From Antilocapra americana (taxonomy: Eukaryota; Chordata; Mammalia; Artiodactyla; Antilocapridae), in the NCBI GenBank assembly GCA_007570785.1, contig ML664175.1:12191441-12255440 (forward strand): a DNA stretch of 64,000 bases, given 5' to 3'. Both the position numbers and the translations under genes were made by a program. This document shows, piece after piece, positions 55,570 to 64,000 of the stretch. Numbering within the stretch: the stretch's first letter is position 1; each line of letters opens with the position of its first letter. Below the pieces are notes generated by a model, which did no database searches, was not told where the DNA came from, and saw only the letters and a list, made by a program, of their open reading frames with translations.

Positions 55570-55715
55570 TGTTAAGACAGACTTGGGTTTTGAATTGTGT
55601 AACTCTAAAAATCTTAAGTTAAAGAGCTCCATCATTCTTACCTATAACAGAAATAATTTGTTATTAGAATTGAATGAGATGAGTATAAAGTGCTTTGCAT
55701 ATAGGATATACTAAA
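55570..55715 (+). repeat. MIR remnant
   Basis: GACTTGGGTTTTGAATTGTG at the left and GAATTGAATGAGATGAGTAT with AAAGTGCTTTGCATATAGGA at the right follow MIR order. Confidence 0.6.
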
Positions 55716-56006
55716 GAAGTAAGTTCTCTCAATGCTTTGCTCCGTCCTACCCCACCACCCAGATTCGCTTGCCCTTGGTAACAAATAATAGCAACGGCAG
55801 GTGCTGGACCATAGATCAGTGTTTACTGCAATCTTTCTCTTACTAAGTCCAACCAGCTGATGACTAGATAAGAATGCACAATCCTTTTCAGCCCTTCTCT
55901 GATAGGTTGGCCTTTTTTCTTGTACAGAGGAATGGACGATTCAGAGCATGTGTGCTTTCTTCCTTTGCCTTGAAAGCACTTGAGGCACATAGGTGCGCAC
56001 GAAAAC

Positions 56007-57068
56007 AGTTCAGTTGCTCAGTCGTGTCCGACTCTTTGCGACCTCATGGACTGCAGCATGCCAGGCTTCCCTGTCCATCACCAACTCCCAGAGCTTGCTC
56101 AAACTCGATGTCCATCAAGTCGGTGATACCATCTAACCATCTAATCCTCTATCGTCCCCTTCTCCTCCTGCCTTCAGTCTTTCCAAGCATCAGGGTCTTT
56201 TCCAATGAGTCAGTCCTTCACATCAGGTGTCCAAAGTATTGGAGTTTCATCTTCAAGCATCAGTCTTTTCCAGTGAATACTCAGGACTGATTTCCTTTAG
56301 GATTGCCTGGCCTGAACTCCCCCTTGCAGTCCAAGGGACTCTCAAGAGTCTTCTCCAACATCACAGTTCAAAAGCATCAATTCTTGAGCACTCAGTTTTC
56401 TTTATAGTCCAACTCTCACATCCATACATGACCACTGGAAAAACCATAGCTTTGAATATAGACAGACCTTTGTCGGCAAAGTAATATCTCTGCTTTTTAA
56501 TATCCTGTCTAGGTTGGTCATAGCTTTTCTTCCAAGGAGCAATTGCCTTTTAATTTCATGGCTGCAGTCACCATCTTCAGTGATTTTGGAGCCCAAGAAA
56601 ATAAAGTTACAGTTTCCATTGTTTCCCCATCTATTTGCCATGAAGTGATGGGACTGGATGCCATGATCTTCGTTTTCTGAATGTTGAGTTTTAAGCCAAC
56701 TTTTTCACTCTCTTTCACTTTCATCAAGAGGCTCTTCCTCTTTAGATTTGCATATCTGAGATTATTGATATTTCTCCTGGAAATCTTGATTCCAGTTTGT
56801 GCTTCATCCAGCCTGGCATTTCGCCTCATATACTCTGCATTGTTTCATAAGCAGGGTGACAATATACAACCTTGATGTATTCCTTTCCAAATCTGGAACC
56901 AGTCTGTTGTTACATGTCTGGTTCTAACTGTTTCTTCTTGACTTTCATAGATTTCTCAGGGGACAGGTAAGGTGGTCTGGTATTCTCATCTTTTGAAGAC
57001 TTTCCTCAGTTTGTTGTGATCTACACTGTCAAAGGCTTTGGCGTAATCAATAAATAAAACAGAATGGT
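56007..57068 (-). repeat. BovB LINE fragment, antisense
   Basis: 5'-truncated copy from RT palm region to tail, read in reverse (CAGTTGCTCAGTCGTGTCCG at the 3' end; CACTGTCAAAGGCTTTGGCG at the 5' end). Frames on the minus strand are broken; one piece (56,518-56,829) has lost the bases for the RT catalytic box. Confidence 0.92.
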
Positions 57069-57539
57069 TAGATTCACTAATTTTCATTGTGTGTTAATGC
57101 CAAGTCAGTTTTACCTTAGGTGGCAATATTCAATATGTGTGCGGGGTGGGTGGGGGACTTTGAAAATAAAATTCTGTAGATTTTTACTGATCCATTGTGT
57201 TATTTAGAAAGAAGAGTTTGGCTCCTCTAAAGGCCACTGTGGCTGGTAGGACAGCTCAAGACACTCAAATTTCCAACCTGGCCCATAATAAGGGATGTTC
57301 CAAACCTTTTATCTTAAGGGTTCTGTTTTTTAGATTCTCAAGAGCCTCTTTAAGAAGAGTTTTGACAAGAGAATTGAAAGAGATGTGATAGTCTGCCAGC
57401 TTGCCCTTAAAAAGGGATGAATGTGTTTACTGAACTATCTAGACTACCATTCTATTAGTATTTGCTTAGAGAATAAGTTATGATGTTCTTAGGTTCCTCG
57501 TTTACTATTAGCTACACATTCCTCAAATCCCAAAGCTTG

Positions 57540-58000
57540 TATTACCTTCTATTGCTTGGTAACCATAAAACTTAGTGGCTTAACCTCAAACATCTTAGTT
57601 TCTGTGGATCAGGAATTTGGAAACAGCTTAGCTTGGTGCTTCTGGCTCAGGGTGGCTCATGAAGTTCCAGTCAAGGTGCTAGCTGGGGCTGCATTCATCT
57701 GGTCATTACTGGGTCTGGATGATCTCTTTGGAAGATGGTTCACTCACATGGCTGATGATAAGAGACTTGGTTCATTATTGGTTGTTGGCCAAGAGACCCT
57801 ACCTCACATCATTGTTATAAGGGCCACTTCATAGGGCTGCTCAGATGTCTTCACAGCAGGGTAGCTGGCTTCTCCAGAGCAAATGACCACAGAGAAAGAG
57901 GAAGGAGGAAGCCACAGAGAGATTTTTCATCTAGTCTGATGTTATACTCTCATTTCTGCCATATTCATTAGAAGCAAGTTACTAAGTATATATAGCCTCT
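57540..58000. repeat. old interspersed repeat, class not assigned
   Basis: AAAACTTAGTGGCTTAACCT, GTTTCTGTGGATCAGGAATT and CATTAGAAGCAAGTTACTAA belong to a common mammalian repeat pattern that I cannot name with confidence. Confidence 0.45.
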
Positions 58001-58099
58001 ACGTAGGAGGAGTTGACTGGGTTCCAGCATTTGCAGGAAGGTATAGCAAGAATTTGTGTACGTATTTTTAAAATAATACAGTTGGTAAGTGTCTTATCC

Positions 58100-58600
58100 C
58101 CTATATCAAGAGCCAGTCTCCAGACCTTGGACTTCTGTGGCCAGAAATTCTATGAGACCAGCTCAGTGCTTCTCTACAAGCCACACCAAATCTTAGTGAC
58201 TTAGACGCAGAATTTATAATCGCTCATCGTTTTAAAATGTGGGCAGAGCTGGGCAAGGATAGCTCATATCTCAGTGTAGTGTGACTTCTGTGTTCTTCAT
58301 GTGACTGCATTCATTTGGGGGCTCTACTGGGATGCAGTGTCCATTGTGGCCTCCCTTTGATGTCTGATGCTTTAGTAGGGTTGGCTGGAACAGCTAAAGA
58401 CTCACTGGGCATTTGATGTGGTCTCTCTAGTGAGGGATAGCTAGAGCTCTTCACATGGTATGTCAGAGCTCTAAGAAGAAACCTCCAGGCTTCCTAAGAC
58501 CTCAGTCTGGAATTGCACAGTATCATTTCTGCCATATTCTGAGTCAAAGCAAGGCTAGTCCAGATTCAAAGGGAGGGGAAATAGACTACCTCTGTTAATA
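58100..58600. repeat. second old repeat of similar pattern, class not assigned
   Basis: Contains AAATCTTAGTGACTTAGACG, ATTTCTGCCATATTCTGAGT and CCAGATTCAAAGGGAGGGGA, in an order like that of the neighbouring repeat. Confidence 0.4.
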
Positions 58601-58734
58601 GCAGCAGCAGCAAAAAAAGAATTATGACCATCTTTAATTTATCACAGTGAGATAAAACAAGTGCTATTGCTTTGTTAGAATTCCTAGTACAAACTTCATG
58701 AACACATTTTTCCCCCCAAGTTGAAGTTTAGCAT

Positions 58735-58951
58735 ATGTGGTGGTGGTTTAGTTGCTAAGTTGGGTCTGACTTGTGTGACCCCAGGGACTGTAGCCTGCCA
58801 GGCTCCTCTGTCTATGGGATTCTCTAGGCAAGAATACTGGAGTGGGTTGCCATTTCCTTCTCCAGGGGATCTTCCTTACCTAGGAATTGAACCTGGGTTT
58901 CCTGCACTGCAGGCAAATTCTTTACCAACTGAGCTACGAGGGAACCCCGGC
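58735..58951 (-). repeat. Bov-tA SINE, antisense
   Basis: TTTAGTTGCTAAGTTGGGTC through AACTGAGCTACGAGGGAACC, with box B (GGAATTGAACCTGGGTTTCC) intact. Confidence 0.92.
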
Positions 58952-59954
58952 ATACAGAGAAGCCATATATGCAAACGGTCTATTCTCTGAAGTGTCACTG
59001 AGAGGAATCAGTGGTGGAGGACCTCTGACTTCTTAATGGTGATATTTGAGAAAAAGTAATTTGAGACATCTAGGCGCTTCTTTTCCTTTGACTGCCCTAT
59101 CTTTGTGTATTCTGCAGTGTTCTTCATAGATGGTTATTGTGATAATTAATTTAGTGTGTCAGTTTGACTGCACCACTAACTGCCCAGACATTTGGTAAAA
59201 CATTGTTCTGGGTCTATCTTTGAGGGTGTTTCTAGATGAGATCAACATTTGAATCTGTAGACTGTGTAAAGCAGTTTGCCCTCCCTAATATAGATGGACC
59301 TCATCCAATCAGTTGAAGGTCTTAACAGGACAAAAAGACTCTCCTCTTCTCCCGCATTCCGTGATTAAGGGAGAATTCTCCTCTTCACTGCTTTCAAGTT
59401 GAGCCATTATTTTTCTCCTATCTCCGTACTCAAACTGAGACCTAGGCCCTTCCTGGATTTCTAATCTACCAGCCTTTGGGCTGCAACTACTCCACTGGCT
59501 CTCCTAAGTTTCCAGCTTACAGACAAGAATGCAGGAGTTGTTAGCTTTCATAATTGTGTGGGCCAATTCCCTATCTTTCTATCTCTGAAGAACTCCAACC
59601 AATCCAATTATGCCTGTAGTTATATTCTTCCAGGGCTGATGAGGTCACTACTTATTGAAGAAGCACATTTTTTGTTTTGTAAACTGTTGAAATCATTACT
59701 AAATCATTAATTATTTTCCTTTGTTAGATGTTTCTACAATGTAGGATTCTATCCTATATTTTGGAGCAGTGTAAAAATAAGTGGTTTCTTGCTATATGCT
59801 ATTTCTTCAGATACTATAGGACAGCCATCTTGATTTATTTGGGTCTTTTCCAAGTGGAGTATTCTTAGAACCCTTTTGTTTAAACTGAATCATAAGCCTC
59901 TTTTCTATTGTCACCATTTTTCGGGATATTTCTAGTGGTAAAAAATCAATTTCT

Positions 59955-60100
59955 AGTGGTAAAGAGAATACAAGAGACACAGGTTTGATCCTTGGGTTTG
60001 GAAGATTCCCCTGGTGCAGGAAATGGCAACCCATTCCAGTATTCCTGCCTGGAGAATCCCATGGACAGAGGATCCTGGTGGACTGCAGTCAACACACACA
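59955..60100 (+). repeat. Bov-tA SINE, partial
   Basis: TAGTGGTAAAGAGAATACAA, GGAAATGGCAACCCATTCCA and a tail with CACACACATAC. The scrap TTTCTAGTGGTAAA occurs twice at the left (59,930 and 59,950). Confidence 0.85.
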
Positions 60101-60709
60101 TACAAAATATGATACTTGAAAGTGATCATCACTCTGGATGTGACCTGAGCATTAAAGAAGTACAAAATTAACCTGAACTTGCTCATGCTAATGAGTTAGG
60201 TCTTGGGTGGTATTTCCAAGGGTGCACAGGTTTCCTAAACAATAGGTGTGAAAATGGAAAGAATGAGTTGAAAAAGGAATACAAACTGAAAATTAAATGA
60301 GACATAGTCTTCACTCTACCTTTTGTGTGAGAGTGTGATTGGCTCTCATGTCCCAATAGGCTTGCATACTCTGCAAGCACAGTTTAGCCCAGGATGGGGT
60401 TGGTTAGTGAAAAGAAAGCTTGATGTGCCAACTGGGACATTCTCTGCATTCTGTAGCTCCTCAAGATTTCACCAAAGCTGATGAGGATATGAAACAAAAA
60501 TCAGAGTGTCTTACAATGTTTATCTGGTATAGCAGAAAAGAGAAAACGCGTGAATAATTGAACAGCATAATATTAAAACTTGAGTGAATGGTTTATTATT
60601 CTCAAGGGACCTCATATTTTTATACTCACCTTCGAAAGATTAGTAAATTATACTGTTATCCTTTCATGGACTTTCATTATACTTTAAGCACCATGAAGGC
60701 AGGAACTCA

Positions 60710-60842
60710 GGTTTGTTTGTTTGTTTCAATCTTTTGGCAGCATCACACCGCATGTGGGATTTTAATTTCCCAACCAGGGCTTGAACTGCACCCCCTGCAT
60801 TGGCAACACAGAGCTTAACTACTGAACCACCAGGGAAGTCCC
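60710..60842 (-). repeat. tRNA SINE, antisense
   Basis: GTTTGTTTGTTTC edge, CCAACCAGGGCTTGAACTGC and ACTGAACCACCAGGGAAGTC. Confidence 0.88.
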
Positions 60843-61117
60843 AGGGGTGCAGTTTTTAATGATCCCATTTTTTTCCCTTCTATTTAGCATGCACAATGCC
60901 TTGCTTGTACAAGGCATTTAGTAAATTAAAAGAACAAACAACAAGAAAAAAGACTGGATAATCCACAAGCTTGAGGTCCAGATTTTAAAGAATCCTTTTG
61001 AGTGGAGGCTCATAATAGAAAGGTGTTTATTTCTACCTCTCTGGGTCTCCCTGCTACTGAACAGACAACAGACTGGGACATAACCGTACACTCTGCGAAG
61101 CCAGCAACAGATTCATT

Positions 61118-63075
61118 GCAGCTCATTTCAGTCTCTCAAGTCATGTCCAACTCTTTGTGACTCCATGGACTGCAGCATACCAGGCCTCTCTGTCCATCAC
61201 CAACTCCCGGAGCTTGCTCAGACTCATGTCCATAGAGTCCATGATGCCATCCAACCATCTTATCATCTGTCATCCCCTTCTTTTGCCTTTCCCAGCATCA
61301 GGGTCTTTTCTAAGGAGTTAGTTCCTTGCATCAGGTGGCAAAAAGTATTGGAGCTTCAGTTTCAGCATCAGTCCTTCCAACGAATATTCAGGACTGAATT
61401 CCTTAAGGATTGACTGGATCTCCTTGCTGTCCAAGGGACTCTCAAGAGTCTTCTCCAACACCACAGTTCAAAAGCATCAATTCTTCTGCAGTCAGTTTTC
61501 TTTATGGTCCAACTCTCATATCCATACATGACTACTGGAAAAACATAGCTTTGACTCTACAGACCTTTGTCGGCAAAGTAATGACTCTACTTTTTAATAT
61601 GCTGTCTAGGTTGGTCATAGCTTTTCTTCCAAGGAGCAAGTGTCTTTTAATTTCATGGCTGCAGTCACCATCTGCAGTGATTTTGGAGCCTCAAAAAATA
61701 AAGTCTGTCACTCTTTCCATTGTTTCCCCATCTATTTGCAATGAAACGATGGGACCAGATGCCATGATCTTAGTTTTCTGAATGTTGAGTTTTAAGCCAA
61801 CTTTTTCACTCTCTTCTTTCACTCTCATCAAGAGGCTCTTTAGTTCCTCTTTGCTTTCTGCTGTAGTGGTGGCGTCATCTGCATCTCTGAGGTTATTGCT
61901 GCTTCTCCCGGCAATCCTGATTCCAGCTTGTGCTTCATCCAGCCTGGCATTTCACATGACGCACTCTGCCTATAAGTTAAATAAGCAGGGTAACAGTATG
62001 CAGCCTTGACGTACTCCTTTCCCATAACTGTTGCTTCTTGACCTGCATACAGATTTCTCAGGAGGCAGGTAAGGTGGTCTGGTATTCTCATCTCTTGAGT
62101 TTTCCACAGTTTTTTGTGATCCACACTGTCAAAGGCTTTGGCATAGTCAATAAAGCAAAAGTAGATATTTTTCTGGAACCCTCTTACTTTTTCTATGATT
62201 CAACAGATGTTGGCAACTTGATCTCTGGTTCCTCTGCCTTTTCTAAATCCAGCTTAAACATCTGGAAGTTCTTGGTTCACGTACTTTTGAAGCCTAGCTT
62301 GGAGACTTTTGAGCATTACTTTGCTGGCATGTGAGATGAGTGCAATTGTGCAGTAGTTTGAAAATTGTTTGGCATTGCATTTCTTTGGGATTGGAATGAA
62401 AACTGACATTTTTCAGTCCTGTGGCCACTGCTGAGTTTTTCATATTTGCTGACATATTAAGTGCAGCACTTTCACAGCATCATCTTTTAGGATTCGAAAT
62501 AGCTCAACTGGAATTCCATCACCTCCACTAGCTTTGTTTGTAGTGATGCTTCCTAAGGCCCACTTGACTTTGCATTCCAGGATGTTTGGCTCTAGGTGAG
62601 TGATCACAACATTGTGGTTATTTGGGTCATTAAGATCTTTTTTGTATAGTTCCTCTGTGTATTTTTGCCACCTCTTCTTAATCTTTTCTGGTAGGTCCAT
62701 GCCATTTCTGTCCTTTATTGTGCTCATCTTTACACAAAATGTTCCCTTGGTATCTCTAATTTTCATGAAGAGATCTCTAGTCTTTCCCATTTTGTTGTTT
62801 TCCTCTATTTCTTTGCATTGATCACTGAGGAAGGCTTTCTTATCTCTCCTTCCTAGTCTTTGGAACTCTGCTTTCAGATGGGCATATCTTTCCTTTTCTC
62901 CTTTGCCTTTAGCTTCTCTTCTTTTCTCAGCTATTTGTAAGGCCTCCTCAGACAACCATTTTGCCTTTTTTGCATTTCTTTTACTTGGGAATGGTTTTGA
63001 TCACCACCTCCTGTACAATGTCATGAACCTCCATCCTTAGTTCTTCAGGCTCTATCAGATCAGATTTCTTGGTTA
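61118..63075 (-). repeat. BovB LINE fragment, antisense, about 1.95 kb
   Basis: The longest BovB in the window, from the linker before the reverse transcriptase to the tail. The minus-strand frame 62,440-62,955 keeps 171 codons open across the linker and the first RT motif (NKASGGDGIP). Further on the frame is broken, and bases for the central RT motifs appear to be missing around 61,960-62,040, so it is inactive. Confidence 0.93.
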
Positions 63076-63572
63076 CAGCTTCATGGGATAGATAATGGTG
63101 ATGTATTAGTCGGGATGAAAGTATTCAGTCAAGATGGATGCCAGCAAAGCAGAGGAAAAAGACTTTCTTTTTGTACGAAAAATGACCTGCTACTCCCCTC
63201 AAAGAAATTAGCATTGAAAGCTACTTATTTATTGTAACATTTGAAAGAAAATTTTCAATTAACCACTCAAAACTTTTAAGTTACCTTGCAGTTGTGTTCC
63301 CTTGTCATCCGTATTAATAGTCATTTACCAAGATTCTGTCATTTGTCCTGAAATGCCTCTCATACCTGTTTTCATTTTTTTTTTTTCCTGTACATTCACC
63401 CGAATCAGATTTTTAGTTACATCTCAGCTAGGAAACCTTTTTCCATAGTCCATTCTTCATGCTGCCCCAAGGGGCAGCTTTCTAAAGCAAAGTTCTAAGC
63501 AAATCATCATCCTTCTTCAAAACTTTCCATGGTTTCTCATTTTCGGGATCTTTAGTATTTAGCAGCTTTATC

Positions 63573-63823
63573 TTTCAGTTCAGTTTGGTTCAGTCGCTCA
63601 GTCGTGTCCAGCTCTCCGTGACCCCAAGGACTATAGCAAGCCAGGCCTCCCTGTCCATCACCAGCTCCCGGAGATTACCCAGACTCATGTCTGTGGAGTT
63701 GGTGATGTCATCCAACCATCTCATCCTCTGTCATCCCCTTCTCCTCATGCCTTCAGTCTTTCCCAGAATCAGGTCTCCCACATTGCAGATGGTTTCTTTA
63801 CCAGCTGAGCCATCAGGGAAGCC
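63573..63823 (-). repeat. chimeric element: SINE tRNA head joined to BovB tail
   Basis: Read on the minus strand, a Bov-tA head (GGCTTCCCTGATGGCTCAGC to about GGGAGACCTGA) is followed directly, at about 63,766-63,771, by the last ~195 bases of BovB (TTCTGGGAAAGACTGAAGGC...) instead of the Bov-A body. Box B of the tRNA part is missing. Confidence 0.8.
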
Positions 63824-63849
63824 AATGAGAGGACAATGGTAAATACAGA

Positions 63850-63975
63850 GGAAAAACTTTGGAATCAGACTTGAATACAACTCTAGCTCTGAAACCCATA
63901 AGGACTGTGATTGCAGCCAAAACATATAACTGCTCTGAGTCTTAATTTCTTTATCTGTTAGATTGGGATAACACA
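63850..63975 (+). repeat. MIR remnant
   Basis: GGAATCAGACTTGAATACAA, CTGAGTCTTAATTTCTTTAT and GTTAGATTGGGATAAC follow the MIR core. Confidence 0.65.
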
Positions 63976-64000
63976 AGACAGATGTTAGGTAGACTCATTG

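Larger units (their letters stand above)
54051..64000. other. Region downstream of RNF111 with no recognised gene
   Basis: About 10 kb dominated by repeats: L1, MIR, two long antisense BovB copies, two unassigned old repeats and several SINEs, listed separately. About 54,060-55,100, 59,000-59,940, 60,110-60,700 and 63,100-63,570 hold nothing recognised. In human the next gene on this strand is CCNB2; none of its exons is evident here. Confidence 0.7.

Noticed and set aside
55874..56290. 138-codon + strand open frame
   Set aside because: Mostly antisense BovB tail sequence; no host gene character.
62440..62955. 171-codon minus-strand open frame as a host gene
   Set aside because: It is part of the BovB copy, and the frame breaks on both sides within the element.
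54051..64000. CCNB2 exons expected downstream by human gene order
   Set aside because: I looked for the cyclin B2 N-terminal coding text and saw none; the gene probably starts beyond the window.

Overview
The window is nuclear DNA from a ruminant, most likely a bovid. This rests on many Bov-tA/Bov-A2 SINEs, several BovB (RTE-type) LINE fragments and ruminant-type L1 3' ends, in AT-rich, intron-dominated sequence. I cannot separate cattle from sheep, goat or buffalo from this sequence alone.

There is one recognisable protein-coding gene, RNF111 (Arkadia), on the + strand. All thirteen coding exons are present, from the start codon at 1870 to the stop at 52509-52511. They join in frame with GT-AG introns into 994 codons plus stop. 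Upstream non-coding exon(s) and the promoter lie outside the window; bases 1-1850 are the end of the first intron. The 3' UTR runs from 52512 to one of two AATAAA signals (53562 or 54025).

RNF111 is a nuclear RING-H2 E3 ubiquitin ligase that promotes TGF-beta/Nodal signalling by ubiquitinating SMAD7, SKI and SnoN, and it is also a SUMO-targeted ligase. The order visible here is: basic, Ser-rich N-terminal region (coding exon 1); three SUMO-interacting motifs (exons 2-3); Ser/Thr-rich linker (exon 4); His/Pro/Gln-rich middle (exons 5-8); NRG and TIER motifs (exon 11); C-terminal RING-H2 (exons 12-13).

The introns hold old L1, L2, MIR and MER5A remnants overlain by younger ruminant elements, some nested inside older ones with clear target-site duplications. 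The 10 kb after the gene (about 54-64 kb) has no gene that I can see. It is rich in BovB in the opposite orientation and in unassigned old repeats.

I found no RNA gene, CRISPR, operon or new protein system. The observations most worth checking are: two pairs of related non-coding blocks within the 3' part of RNF111 (intron 11 with intron 13, and intron 13 with the 3' UTR); two alternative splice acceptors, one adding 8 residues between TIER and RING and one a NAGNAG; a SINE-head/BovB-tail chimera at 63.6-63.8 kb; and a decayed minus-strand coding-like segment in intron 3.
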